A DNA stretch of 64,000 nucleotides from Mycolicibacterium boenickei (GCF_010731295.1 NZ_AP022579.1:1550001-1614000), one strand, 5' to 3'. Numbered from the stretch's first letter, positions 40,932 through 50,209 are shown. Numbers and translations: made by a program. The notes: generated by a model not told the origin, from the sequence alone.

Positions 40932-42101
40932 ATGAGTGATCTGTCGAAGAAGCCCGTCATCACCGAAGACGTCGGCGGGATCGCCGACCTCGGAAAGCAG
41001 AGTCCGTCGTCATCCAACGCGTTCAAGATCTGGGCGACTGTCGGCGGTTTGGTGCTCGCGCTGACCTTGTATCTGTTCGTCCGATGGGTCAGCGGCCCCT
41101 ATTTCGAGCCCGTGTCGGGTGGCCCGAGCGAGCCGCCGTTGTACATGAAGATCCCACTGATCGCCAACGCCGTCGTGCTCTGGATCGGCTTACCGGTTGC
41201 CTTGTGGTTCTTCATCATTCGGCCGTGGGTACGGGAGCGGCGGATCACCCTGGACGGCATGCTGCTGGTGTCGATGGCTCTGATGATGTTCCAGGATCCG
41301 ATGCTCAACTACTACAGCACCTGGTGCACGTACAACGCCTGGCTGTTCAACCAGGGTTCGTGGGCGCCATACATTCCGGGTTGGGTGGCGCACGAGGAGC
41401 CGGGGCATACCGTGCCCGAGCCGCTGCTGACCAACATCCCCGGCTACGCGTACGGCGTCTTGCTGATCACCATCGTCGGATGCGCGCTCATGCGCAAGAT
41501 CAAGAACCGGTGGCCCGGCATCAGCAACCTGCGCCTGATCCTGGTCACCTACGGCATCGCCTTCGTCTTCGACTTCGTGATGGAGGCCCTGGTGATGCTG
41601 CCGATCGGCTTCTACTCCTACCCCGGTGCCATCCAATCGCTCTCGTTCAACGCCGGGACCTATTACCAGTGGCCCATCTACGAAGGCTTCATGTGGGGCG
41701 GCGTCCAGGCGGCGCTGTGCTGCTTGCGCTTCTTCACCGATGACCGCGGACACACCGTGGTCGAACGTGGAATCGAACGGCTCCGCGGCGGTTTCGTCAA
41801 GCAGCAGTTCGTCCGCTTTCTCGCGATCTTCGGCGGTGTCAGCGCGTGCTTCTTCCTCTTCTACAACGTCCCCGCGACCTGGCTGGGCATGCACGGAGAT
41901 GCGTGGCCCGAAGATGTCCAGAAGCGCTCGTACTTCAACCCGGGCATCTGCGGCGAGGGAACTGACCGGCCATGTCCGAATCCTGATCTGCCGCTACCGA
42001 CCAAGCATTCTGGGTATGTCAACCACGACGGTGAACTGGTTCTGCCGGATGGGGTGAGCATCCCGCCGGTGGTGCCGATCCAGAGGCCGGAAAAGCCATG
42101 A
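40932..42101 (+). CDS. AveC-like membrane protein (spirocyclase AveC family)
   Basis: 389 residues from ATG 40932 (AAGGGG upstream). About 6-7 hydrophobic helices: ATVGGLVLALTLYLFV, IPLIANAVVLWIGLPVALWFF, the region around GYAYGVLLITIVGCAL, and others. Segments such as DPMLNYYSTWCTYNAWLFNQGSW and FVFDFVMEALVMLPIG fit the AveC family. AveC of Streptomyces avermitilis acts in spiroketal formation, but mycobacterial members have no known substrate. It overlaps the MoxR gene by ATGA. Confidence 0.8.
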   Translation: MSDLSKKPVITEDVGGIADLGKQSPSSSNAFKIWATVGGLVLALTLYLFVRWVSGPYFEPVSGGPSEPPLYMKIPLIANAVVLWIGLPVALWFFIIRPWVRERRITLDGMLLVSMALMMFQDPMLNYYSTWCTYNAWLFNQGSWAPYIPGWVAHEEPGHTVPEPLLTNIPGYAYGVLLITIVGCALMRKIKNRWPGISNLRLILVTYGIAFVFDFVMEALVMLPIGFYSYPGAIQSLSFNAGTYYQWPIYEGFMWGGVQAALCCLRFFTDDRGHTVVERGIERLRGGFVKQQFVRFLAIFGGVSACFFLFYNVPATWLGMHGDAWPEDVQKRSYFNPGICGEGTDRPCPNPDLPLPTKHSGYVNHDGELVLPDGVSIPPVVPIQRPEKP

Positions 42102-42919
42102 CGGTCAGTAAGTTTCGGCCAACCGTCGAATCGGGAACACAACCGCCGTTCTATCGGCCCGCGGGCCGGGAGGTCGAGACCTTCCGGGCGGCCGCCCGCC
42201 GCGGCGCACCAGTGCTCCTGAAAGGCCCCACCGGGTGTGGCAAGACCCGTTTCGTCGAGGCGATGGCTCACGAACTCGGTCGCGAGCTCATCACCGTCGC
42301 CGGCCATGAAGACATGACATCGGCGGATCTGGTGGGCCGGTTCCTGCTGAAGGGCGGCGAAACCGTATGGGTGGACGGCCCGTTGACCAGAGCGGTGCGC
42401 GACGGCGCCATCTGCTATCTCGACGAGATCGTGGAGGCACGTCAGGACACGACGGTGGTCATCCACCCGCTCGCCGACCACCGGCGTGAGTTGCCCATCG
42501 ACCGCCTGGGCACCAGCTTGTCCGCGGCGCCCGGCTTTCAACTGGTGATCTCGTACAACCCCGGCTACCAAAGCATTCTGAAGAGCCTCAAAGACTCGAC
42601 CCGTCAGCGGTTCGTCGCGATCAGTCTCGACTTCCCGACTGCCGAGATCGAGACTGAGATCGTCGCCTGGGAGGCGGGTATCGACCCGGCTATCGCTGAA
42701 ACGCTGGTCACGCTCGGCAACGCGATCCGGCGGCTCGACGGCTCCGCACTGAGCGAGGTGGCCTCGACCCGCATGCTGATTCTCGCCGGCGGTCTCGTAG
42801 GCGAGGGGCTCGGCTTGCGCGACGCTGTGCAGTCCGCCGTGGTGGAGGTGCTGTCGGACGATCCCGACATCATCCGGAGCCTCGGAGAACTGGTCGACGC
42901 AGTCCTGCCGCCGCCGTGA
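42098..42919 (+). CDS. MoxR/CbbQ/NorQ-type AAA+ ATPase
   Basis: 273 residues. Walker A is GPTGCGKTR (about 44-52), Walker B AICYLDEIVEA and sensor-1 QLVISYNPGYQ. The CbbQ/NorQ C-terminal segment follows. Such ATPases work with a VWA partner to insert or reactivate metal cofactors in oxidoreductases such as NO reductase, Rubisco or CO dehydrogenase. The VWA partner follows with a 4-nt overlap and the AveC-like gene precedes with a 4-nt overlap, so the three genes are tightly coupled. The client is unknown. Confidence 0.88.
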   Translation: MTVSKFRPTVESGTQPPFYRPAGREVETFRAAARRGAPVLLKGPTGCGKTRFVEAMAHELGRELITVAGHEDMTSADLVGRFLLKGGETVWVDGPLTRAVRDGAICYLDEIVEARQDTTVVIHPLADHRRELPIDRLGTSLSAAPGFQLVISYNPGYQSILKSLKDSTRQRFVAISLDFPTAEIETEIVAWEAGIDPAIAETLVTLGNAIRRLDGSALSEVASTRMLILAGGLVGEGLGLRDAVQSAVVEVLSDDPDIIRSLGELVDAVLPPP

Positions 42920-44601
42920 GCACCGGGCTCCCCGAACCGCACCACTTCGGTCTGCTGGCGGGTTTCCTCGCCGGGCGCCCGGTCGAGGTGGTTGTAGCAC
43001 CCGCGGACGAGCCCGCCTACACCGACGGGCGGGTCGTCTTCGTTTCGGCGAATGCCGATCGGGACCGGCAGCGTCGCGAGGTACTGGTCCAGAGCGCACT
43101 CCTCGGAGCCGGAAGCCTGGACAGTCAGTACGTCAAGCGGCTGCGGGCGCGGCCCTCGCTTGCGCGCCGCTATCTGGGGCTCGAAGGCCATCGGGTTCTG
43201 GCCGAACTCGGCCCGCGGATTGCCCTGGCGGCATCGGTCGCCCCCACCTCGGCGGCGCCGTCGGCCAGTTGCGAGGAATCGTTGCAGATCGCTCTGGGCC
43301 GAACCGAACTCGACGCGCCGCCGGATTGGTTCGGCACGATCAAACCGGCCAAACTGATCCACACCCGCGGTGAATCTGGTTCACGGGCGACCGAAGCCGA
43401 CGTCCGGATGAACGTCGAGCACACCGACCCGCCCGACGGGGATGAGGACGAGGACGACGACGGACCGGCAGAGAAGAGCCGGATCCTCAAACTGTTCGAG
43501 GCTCCGATCGGTGTGCAGGCGCCCGCGAGATTCTTACGCACCCTCTTCAGCAGCTCCCGCTCCTCTCGAAGCGAGGGCGCCGGCGGCGAGGTGGGGGTGG
43601 GCTCGATGCGACGGACGTTGCGCGCCGGAGTGAACGCGCGGCCGATGCCGACCCCGATCCGCTTCGTCGGTGCCGACAGACCTGGTGCGGCACTTACGGT
43701 CGGTGGGGCTCTGTATCCGGAGTGGGACGTCTTCGGCGGCCGGTATCGGGAGAATTGGTGTCGCGTGGTCGACTATCCGATCACTGCCCCTGCGGATGTC
43801 TCAACGGTTGGCGTAGCCCGCGATGCGGTGCTGCGCCGCAGGCTGGCACGAGTCGGTCTCGGACCCAAAGTGTTACGCGCCCGCGCCGACGGTGACGACG
43901 TGGATATCGAGGCCATGATCGACCTGTTCGTCGATTTGCGCTCAGGCCACTCACCGCCCGAGCACGTGTACACCGAGCGCCGCCGGCTGGCGCGCAATCT
44001 CGGTGTGCTCATCCTCGTCGACGCATCGGGATCGGTGACCGACGCCGACGGCGAAGGGCACGCCGTCCATGATCACCAACGCCGCGCGGCAGCGACGCTC
44101 GCTGTGACGCTCGAGGAGCTCGGTGACCGCGTGGCTGTCTACGGCTTTCGTTCCCAGGGCCGCCGCGCGGTGCACCTGCTCGCTGTCAAGACGTTCGGGC
44201 AGGGATTCGGCGCTCGCGAACGGGCGCGGCTCAGTCAGCTGCAGCCCTTCGGCTATACCCGCCTGGGCGCCGGGATCCGCGGCGCCGGTGCGATCCTCAA
44301 AAGTCAAGCGGGAACACCACATCGGCTGTTGATCGTGCTCTCCGACGGCTACCCGTACGACGACGGTTATGAAGGTCGCTACGCCCAGGCGGACACCGCC
44401 AAGGCCCTCGAAGAATTGCGCGCAGACGGCGTGGCATGTCTGTGCCTGTCGATCGGTACCGACCGTGATGCCGACGCACTCGACCGCGTTTTCGGACCGG
44501 CCAGTCACGCCGGCGCCGCGAAGCTGTCCGAGCTGAGCCCAAGAATGGATGAGTTGTTCTTGTCCGCGCTGGCCGAGTTGGCGGCTCCGAAGCCACGGTG
44601 A
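42916..44601 (+). CDS. VWA-domain protein (NorD/CbbO/CoxE-like)
   Basis: 561 residues. The C-terminal VWA domain (about 350-555) has the MIDAS motif in LVDASGSVTDADGEG and the later Asp in VLSDGYPYDDGYEG. The middle has an acidic tract (DGDEDEDDDGPAE). NorD/CbbO proteins recruit the client to the AAA+ ring. Here it is paired with the MoxR-like ATPase. It starts with GTG overlapping that gene by GTGA. The N-terminal ~150 residues are peculiar to this group. Confidence 0.82.
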   Translation: MSTGLPEPHHFGLLAGFLAGRPVEVVVAPADEPAYTDGRVVFVSANADRDRQRREVLVQSALLGAGSLDSQYVKRLRARPSLARRYLGLEGHRVLAELGPRIALAASVAPTSAAPSASCEESLQIALGRTELDAPPDWFGTIKPAKLIHTRGESGSRATEADVRMNVEHTDPPDGDEDEDDDGPAEKSRILKLFEAPIGVQAPARFLRTLFSSSRSSRSEGAGGEVGVGSMRRTLRAGVNARPMPTPIRFVGADRPGAALTVGGALYPEWDVFGGRYRENWCRVVDYPITAPADVSTVGVARDAVLRRRLARVGLGPKVLRARADGDDVDIEAMIDLFVDLRSGHSPPEHVYTERRRLARNLGVLILVDASGSVTDADGEGHAVHDHQRRAAATLAVTLEELGDRVAVYGFRSQGRRAVHLLAVKTFGQGFGARERARLSQLQPFGYTRLGAGIRGAGAILKSQAGTPHRLLIVLSDGYPYDDGYEGRYAQADTAKALEELRADGVACLCLSIGTDRDADALDRVFGPASHAGAAKLSELSPRMDELFLSALAELAAPKPR

Positions 44602-44607
44602 GGTCTG

Positions 44608-45069
44608 TCAGGGGCTGGCCGGGCCGCACGTGGCGTCGACGCGGCCGGCCTTACGCAACAGCGCCTTGAGTTGCCGTTGTTCGCTGGGCGTGAGACGGTC
44701 CAGTACCCGCTGATCGGCGATGTGGACGGCGTCCTCGGCGCGGGTGAGCAAGGTTCGGCCCGTCGCGGTGAGTTCGGCAGGCAGTGCTTTACCCGCGGCC
44801 GCAGTATCGGGGCGGCGCACGGCACCCGCGGCCTCCAGCCGGTGCAGCAGCTGATTGGTGGCCTGCGCACTGACGTTGGTGACGCGTGCCAGCTCGGCAC
44901 TGGTGAGCCCGGGATTCAGCGAGATGATCCGTAAACAGACGAACTCCGGCAGTCCGAGTCCGAGCGGGGTGAGCACCGCCGCCACCTCGGGGCGCAACGT
45001 CGCAGCCACCCGGTGCAGCAGGTATCCCAGCGGCTCACTGTCGGGGGCAGTCATAGCTGGCATCTTCAC
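44608..45069 (-). CDS. MarR-family regulator 2
   Basis: 153 residues (GTG 45069; ATG at 45063 and 45054 are alternatives). MarR winged helix: LNPGLTSAELARVTNVSAQATNQLLHRLEAAGAVRR. It ends 6 nt from the convergent VWA gene. It is divergent from the Gly/Phe-rich protein at 45244, with a perfect 19-bp palindrome between them. That site is the likely operator and resembles the operators in the Rieske promoters. Confidence 0.86.
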   Translation of the reverse strand: MKMPAMTAPDSEPLGYLLHRVAATLRPEVAAVLTPLGLGLPEFVCLRIISLNPGLTSAELARVTNVSAQATNQLLHRLEAAGAVRRPDTAAAGKALPAELTATGRTLLTRAEDAVHIADQRVLDRLTPSEQRQLKALLRKAGRVDATCGPASP

Positions 45070-45168
45070 ATGCGCCGCCGCCGTCGACCATCCAGATGAG
45101 CCGCACCGTTTCGCCCACAGCTCAACCAGTTCTCAGCCAGATCTCATTGAATTGGCCCCGACTCGAGC

Positions 45169-45187
45169 GTATCAAGGAACTTGATAC
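45169..45187. promoter_or_regulatory. perfect MarR-type operator
   Basis: GTATCAAGGAACTTGATAC: perfect 8-bp arms around GAA, 57 bp upstream of the ATG at 45244 and 100 bp upstream of the MarR start. Its half-site TATCAAG is the same as in the reductase site at 32658. Confidence 0.7.
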
Positions 45188-45243
45188 ACCTGTCGGGCCG
45201 TGCTCCTGCGGTCCGGTTGAAACCTGGAAAAAGGATGTGTGAC

Positions 45244-45855
45244 ATGGGTTTTGGAGGATTCTTCGGCGGCTTCGGTCCGGCGGGGTTCGGCGGCGGTAAC
45301 TGCGGTCCCGAGGGTCAGGGCGGTTTCGGTTCTGGTGCGTTCGGTGGCGGCTTCGGCGGAGGTTTCGGCGGCCCCGGATTCGGTAAGGGCTTCGGGCCGG
45401 GCTTCGCACTCAAGCGTGCCGCCGTCGGGACCGCGGCACTGTTGCTCGACGGGCCGGCCACGGCGGAACAGATCGTGGAGCGCACCACGGAGGCCACCGG
45501 CGGTGCTTTCACGCCGCCGCAGGACATCGTCGAACTCGCCATCGCAGCACTTGCCGGCCGCGGCGTGGTCACCGTCTCCGACGGCGTCGCCACGCTGACC
45601 GAATTCGGCACCCAGCTGCTGGCCTGGCGCGGTGTCACCAGCGAGACCGCGCATGCCTTCTTGGGCAAGGCGGGCAAGTTCGCCGACGTCATCAAGATCC
45701 GCACCGGACTGCACGAGGTCGCGGGGTTGGCCCGCACCATCGCGTTCACCGGCACGGACGAGCAGAAGGCCAAGCTCACCGAGGTACGGACCAATCTGCT
45801 CGCGGCGATCACCGAGGCGAAGAAGGCCCTGCACGGGGTGCTCGCCGAGAGCTGA
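45244..45855 (+). CDS. Gly/Phe-rich N-terminus fused to a winged-helix-like domain
   Basis: 203 residues from ATG 45244 (AAAGGA 8 nt upstream; the frame upstream runs through the operator). Residues 1-57 are low complexity, mainly Gly and Phe in FGG/GFG repeats. Residues about 58-130 (RAAVGTAALLLDGPATAEQIVERT, VVTVSDGVATLTEFG) resemble a PadR/MarR-like winged helix. A helical tail ends in ITEAKKALHGVL. FG-rich segments in bacteria can drive self-association. Probably a regulator or chromatin-like protein controlled by the divergent MarR. Function unknown. Confidence 0.65.
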   Translation: MGFGGFFGGFGPAGFGGGNCGPEGQGGFGSGAFGGGFGGGFGGPGFGKGFGPGFALKRAAVGTAALLLDGPATAEQIVERTTEATGGAFTPPQDIVELAIAALAGRGVVTVSDGVATLTEFGTQLLAWRGVTSETAHAFLGKAGKFADVIKIRTGLHEVAGLARTIAFTGTDEQKAKLTEVRTNLLAAITEAKKALHGVLAES

Positions 45856-45867
45856 GGCTCAAACCCC

Positions 45868-45930
45868 CGCCGAGACTACGGTTTGTGGCCCGAAATCCGG
45901 TAAATCACATCAGAAACCGTAGTCTCGGCG
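45868..45930. terminator. long-loop intergenic palindrome B
   Basis: Perfect 17-bp arms (45868-45884 and 45914-45930; core GACTACGGTTT / AAACCGTAGTC) with a 29-nt loop, between convergent genes (stops 45855 and 45939). The core ACTACGG...CAGAAACCGTAGT is shared with palindrome A at 40123, including loop bases, so the two are copies of one repeat. Confidence 0.65.
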
Positions 45931-45938
45931 CCAGGCGG

Positions 45939-47312
45939 CTAGCGCAGCACCGCACCCGGATTGAGGATGCCCTGTGGGTCCAGGGCGTCCTTGATCCGGC
46001 GGGTCAGCGCGATCACGTCGTCACCGAGTTGTAGTGGCAGCCAATCTCTTTTGAGCCGGCCGATGCCGTGCTCGCCGGTGATGGTGCCACCCATGGCAAT
46101 CGCCAGTTCCATGACCCGGGCGAACGCCACCCGGGCCCGCTCGCTCATGTCCGGATCGTCGGCATCGAATATCACCACCGGGTGCGTGTTTCCGTCGCCG
46201 GCGTGGGCGACGACGCAGATCAACACGTCGCAGTCCTCGGCGATGCGCTTGATGCCGGCCACCAGCTCGGGCAGGTCGGGGATGGGCACGGTGACGTCCT
46301 CGAGGTAGAACGTGCCCAGTTGCATCAGGGCCAGGCCCACCAGGCGCCGGGCCGCGGTGAACGCTGCGCCCTCTTCGGGGTCGTCCGTTGCGTAAACCTC
46401 GGTGGCCCCGGACTTCTCGCAGGCCTCGACGATGTGGGCGATCTCCTCGGCGGCAGCGCCCGGTGCATCGGATTGCACCAGCAGCATCGCCTCTGCCGAG
46501 CGGTCCAGACCCATCCGCCGGTAGTCCTCGACCGCGTTGATGGTGGCGTGGTCCATGAGTTCCAGCATGGCCGGCCGCACCTTCTCGGTGATGGCCACCA
46601 CCGCGTCGGCGGCGTCCTGCACCGAGCCGAACAGCGCGACCGCTGTCGACGCCGGGGGCTGAGCCGGGATCAGCCGCAGGGTGAGCTCGGTGATCACGCC
46701 GAGGATGCCTTCGGAACCGACGAACAGCTTCGTCAAGGACAGCCCGGCAACATCTTTCAAGCGTGGGCCGCCCAACCGGACCGCGGTGCCGTCGGCGAGT
46801 ACCACCTGCATGCCGAGCACGTAGTCGCTGGTGACCCCGTACTTCACACAGCACAACCCGCCGGCGTTGGTCGCCGCGTTTCCGCCGATCGAGGAGATCT
46901 CGACGGAGCCGGGGTCGGGCGGATACCACAGCCCGTGCTCAGCGGCAGCCTTCTTCACCTCGGAGTTCATCAGGCCGGGTTGCACCACGGCGGTGCGGCT
47001 CGCGGTGTCGATGCGGATGTCCCGCATCCGTTCGGTGCTGAGGATGATGCCGCCGTCGACCCCGTTGGCGCCACCGGCGAGACCGGATCCCGCACCTCGG
47101 GGCACCACGGGGACCCGGTGTGCGCTCGCCCAGCGCAGCACGGCCTGCACGTCCTCGGTGCTGCGGGCCCGCACCACGGCCAAGGCTCGGCCGGCCTCCG
47201 GGTCGAGCGCGGCGTCGCGGCGATAGCCCTCGATCACGGCGGGGTCGGTGATCACCGCATGGTCGGGCAGCTGGGCCGCGAGTGCGGCGAGCTCGGCGTC
47301 CGGAGTGGACAT
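45939..47312 (-). CDS. FAD-linked oxidase (GlcD / D-2-hydroxyacid dehydrogenase type)
   Basis: 457 residues. The PP-loop FAD-binding region is VVPRGAGSGLAGGANG, then SIGGNAATNAGG and the C-terminal cap with HAGDGNTHPVV and ITGEHGIGRLKRDWL. The family oxidises glycolate, D-lactate or other D-2-hydroxyacids with FAD. No Fe-S subunit gene is adjacent, so it may be the single-chain D-lactate dehydrogenase type. It stands 10 nt from the end of the lipO-like gene and could be at the end of that operon. Confidence 0.87.
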   Translation of the reverse strand: MSTPDAELAALAAQLPDHAVITDPAVIEGYRRDAALDPEAGRALAVVRARSTEDVQAVLRWASAHRVPVVPRGAGSGLAGGANGVDGGIILSTERMRDIRIDTASRTAVVQPGLMNSEVKKAAAEHGLWYPPDPGSVEISSIGGNAATNAGGLCCVKYGVTSDYVLGMQVVLADGTAVRLGGPRLKDVAGLSLTKLFVGSEGILGVITELTLRLIPAQPPASTAVALFGSVQDAADAVVAITEKVRPAMLELMDHATINAVEDYRRMGLDRSAEAMLLVQSDAPGAAAEEIAHIVEACEKSGATEVYATDDPEEGAAFTAARRLVGLALMQLGTFYLEDVTVPIPDLPELVAGIKRIAEDCDVLICVVAHAGDGNTHPVVIFDADDPDMSERARVAFARVMELAIAMGGTITGEHGIGRLKRDWLPLQLGDDVIALTRRIKDALDPQGILNPGAVLR

Positions 47313-47322
47313 CTCTGAAAGT

Positions 47323-48579
47323 CTAGTAACCGGACGCGACGACCGAGGTGTTCTGCGCTTCGGCCTGTGCCCTGGCCCTGGCCCAGTTCAAGAACTCCGC
47401 GACGGCATCGGCGGTGTAGTGCCCGCGCGGTGAGCCGAAGATGTCGAATGCGTGCTGGGCGTGCGGGATCTCGGCGTAGATCACCGGCGAGTGGGAGACC
47501 TTGCGCAGTGCGGCGACGAACTCCCGGCCTTCGCCGACCGGGATGAGGGAATCGTTGGTTCCGTGCAGCACGAAAAACGGTGGAGCATCGGGACGCACCA
47601 GCAAGATCGGTGAGGCATCTTTGTACACCTGGTCATTGGCGGCCAGCGGCAGCTTGACGATGAGCCGTTCCAGCGCCTCGATGAATTCCTGCCGGCCGGT
47701 GCCGGTGGTGCTGAACCAGTCGTAGCGGCCGTAGACGGGCACCGCCGCCGCGACGGAGGTGTCGGCGTCCTCGAAACCCGGCTGCCACTTGGGATCATTC
47801 GGGGTCAGCGCAGCCAGCGCGGTCAGGTGCCCGCCCGCCGATCCGCCGGTGATGCACACCGCGTCTGGGTCGCCGCCGTATTCGGCGATGTTGGCCTTCA
47901 CCCAGGCCAGCGCCTGCTTCACGTCGATGATGTGGTTGGGCCAGGGGTGGCGCGGGCTGATCCGGTAGCCGATGGACACGCAGATCCAGCCCTGCTCGGC
48001 CAGGTGGCTCATCAGCGGATACGACTGCGGCCGGCGCATGCCGATCATCCAGGCCCCGCCCGGGACCTGCAGCAGCACCGGCGCCTTGCCGTCCAGCGGC
48101 AGGTCAGGACGCATCCAGATGTCGGCCAGGTTGGCCCGGTGCGGGCCGTAGTGCACCGTTTTGCGGACATAGCGGCGCCGGCTCATCGACGTCGAGTAGA
48201 CCTCGCCGCGACGCAGCGGCCGCAGCGCGGACGGGTACTCGTCGGCCAGTGCCTCGCGCACCGGGTCCTCGAAATAGTGCCGCGACTGCACCCCACGACG
48301 GTGTACCAGCACCAGCAGCGCCCAGGAAATCGCCTTGAACAGCAGGGAGATTCGGCCACTTGCGGACCGGTAGTCGCCACGGATGCCGCGGCGCAGCGCG
48401 TCGAGGGCCGACCCGGTGATCACCAGTGGTGCGTTCTCGGAGGTCGGCCAGCCGAAAGCGAAGGCCAGGATGGTGCTGTAGCCCTTGCGTCCGATCGGCT
48501 TCACTGCGTTGGCCGCGTTGAGCAGCTCGACAGCGGCAAGGAGCAGCCGCCTTCTTGGTTCAGGGTGGCGGTCAGCCAT
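47323..48579 (-). CDS. lipO: LipO-like esterase
   Basis: 418-residue alpha/beta hydrolase with the same plan as LipC: a ~130-residue N-terminal part, then VPGGAWMIG (oxyanion), TGGSAGGH (nucleophile), HGTNDSLIPV (acid) and IPHAQHAFD (His). In M. tuberculosis lipO (Rv1426c, 420 residues) is followed by fadD12 (Rv1427c) and the acyltransferase Rv1428c, matching this operon. Its start overlaps the fadD12 stop by 8 nt. It probably acts on lipid esters at or near the membrane. Confidence 0.8.
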   Translation of the reverse strand: MADRHPEPRRRLLLAAVELLNAANAVKPIGRKGYSTILAFAFGWPTSENAPLVITGSALDALRRGIRGDYRSASGRISLLFKAISWALLVLVHRRGVQSRHYFEDPVREALADEYPSALRPLRRGEVYSTSMSRRRYVRKTVHYGPHRANLADIWMRPDLPLDGKAPVLLQVPGGAWMIGMRRPQSYPLMSHLAEQGWICVSIGYRISPRHPWPNHIIDVKQALAWVKANIAEYGGDPDAVCITGGSAGGHLTALAALTPNDPKWQPGFEDADTSVAAAVPVYGRYDWFSTTGTGRQEFIEALERLIVKLPLAANDQVYKDASPILLVRPDAPPFFVLHGTNDSLIPVGEGREFVAALRKVSHSPVIYAEIPHAQHAFDIFGSPRGHYTADAVAEFLNWARARAQAEAQNTSVVASGY

Positions 48580-50209
48580 TCACCTTCTCCTGGAGTTGGC
48601 GACGGTCGATCTTGCCGGTGCTGTTGCGCGGCAACTCGTCGAGCACAGTGATCTCCCGCGGCACTTTGTAATTGGCGAGGTTCTCCCGAACATACGCCTT
48701 GAGGTCATCGGGGGTGGCGGAGCCGGAGAGCACCACGAAGGCGACCAGGCGTTGCCCGTACTGCGTGTCGTCGACACCGATCACCGCGGCCTCGGCCACC
48801 TCGGGATGGCCGGCCAGGACCTTCTCCACCTCGATCGGGTACACGTTCTCGCCGCCGGAGACGATCATCTCGTCGTCACGGCCCACCACGAACAACCGGC
48901 CCGCGTCATCCAGGTAGCCGACATCGCCCGAGGACATGAAGCCCTCGTGGAAATCCTTCGTCGTGCCGGAGGTGTAGCCGTCGAACTGGGTGGAGTTGCG
49001 CACGTAGATGGTGCCTACGTCCCCGGTCGGAACCTGCCGGAACTCGCTGTCGAGGATGCGAATCTCGGTGCCCTCAGCGGGTTTACCCGCGGTGTCGGGT
49101 GCGGCGCGCAGATCGGCCGGTGTCGCGGTGGCGATCATGCCGGCTTCGGTGGCGTTGTAGTTGTTGTAGATGATGTCGCCGAACCGGTCCATGAACGCGA
49201 TGACGACGTCGGGACGCATGCGCGATCCGGATGCCGCGGCGAACCGCAGCGTGCGTCCGTCGTAGCGGTTCAGCACGTTGTCCGGCAGTTCCATGATCCG
49301 GTCGAACATCACCGGCACCACGCACAGCCCCTTGGCCCGGTGCCGGTCGACCAGCTCGAGCGTGGCCTCGGGATCGAACTTGCGCCGGGTGACGATGGTG
49401 CACGCCATCGACGCCGCGAAGGCCAGTTGCGAGAACCCCCAGGCGTGGAACATGGGTGCCACGATCACGACCCGCTCTTCGGTGTGCCACGGGGTGCGAT
49501 CCAGGATCGACTTGAGCACCTCGGGGCCGCCGCCGGAATGCTTGGCGCCCTTGGGGGTTCCGGTGGTCCCCGAGGTCAGCAGGATCACCTTACTTTTTTC
49601 ATCGGCCCGCCGGGGCTCCTCACCCCGGTGCTGCTCGACGAGTTTCGCGACGGTGACGTCGTGGGCGTGGGTATCGGTCCACGCCACGATCCGTGCGGTG
49701 TTCGGACGCGCGGCAAGCGCCTGATCAAGGGTGCCGGTGAACTCTTCGTCGTAGATCACGGCATCGACCGCTTCACGGTCGACCACCTCGGCCAGTGCGG
49801 GCCCGGCGAACGAGGTGTTGAGCAACAGCACATCGGCGCCGATCCGGTTGGCAGCGATCAGCGACAGCACGAAGCCGCGGTGATTGCGGGCCATGATGCC
49901 GAGCACTTTCGGTTCACCACTGGGCAGCGCCTGAAGTCCGGCGGCCAGGGCGTCGGCCTGCTGGTCCACCTGCTGCCAGGTCAGCGTGCCGAGTTCGTCG
50001 ACCAAACCGGGCCGGTTCGGGCAGCGCTGCGCCGAGGCCGCGAAACCCGAAGTGACACTCATGTTCTCGCGCGCCATCGCGGCGGCGATGCGCAGGTACT
50101 TGTCCGGGCGCATCACCGCGAGGATGCCGGCCCGGCGCATGGTCGCGACCAGGCCGGCGGTGTCGGTGACCCGGTCCAGCGGTCCCGTCAGCAGATCGAG
50201 CGGATTCAC
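48572..50209 (-). CDS. fadD12: fatty-acid-CoA ligase, FadD12-like
   Basis: 545 residues of the ANL superfamily. P-loop ILLTSGTTGTPKGAKHSGG; later motifs YNNYNATEAGM and VGRDDEMIVSGGENVYPIEVE; C-terminal Lys in LPRNSTGKIDRRQL. It activates a fatty acid to acyl-AMP and then acyl-CoA. Operon with an acyltransferase upstream (6-nt gap) and lipO downstream (8-nt overlap), so esterase, ligase and acyltransferase may recycle acyl chains. GTG start. Expression likely follows the KstR-type site at 51046. Confidence 0.87.
   Translation of the reverse strand: MNPLDLLTGPLDRVTDTAGLVATMRRAGILAVMRPDKYLRIAAAMARENMSVTSGFAASAQRCPNRPGLVDELGTLTWQQVDQQADALAAGLQALPSGEPKVLGIMARNHRGFVLSLIAANRIGADVLLLNTSFAGPALAEVVDREAVDAVIYDEEFTGTLDQALAARPNTARIVAWTDTHAHDVTVAKLVEQHRGEEPRRADEKSKVILLTSGTTGTPKGAKHSGGGPEVLKSILDRTPWHTEERVVIVAPMFHAWGFSQLAFAASMACTIVTRRKFDPEATLELVDRHRAKGLCVVPVMFDRIMELPDNVLNRYDGRTLRFAAASGSRMRPDVVIAFMDRFGDIIYNNYNATEAGMIATATPADLRAAPDTAGKPAEGTEIRILDSEFRQVPTGDVGTIYVRNSTQFDGYTSGTTKDFHEGFMSSGDVGYLDDAGRLFVVGRDDEMIVSGGENVYPIEVEKVLAGHPEVAEAAVIGVDDTQYGQRLVAFVVLSGSATPDDLKAYVRENLANYKVPREITVLDELPRNSTGKIDRRQLQEKVNG

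Noticed and set aside
45181..45243. TTG start at 45181 for the Gly/Phe-rich protein
   Set aside because: It lies inside the palindromic operator. ATG 45244 has AAAGGA at the right distance.
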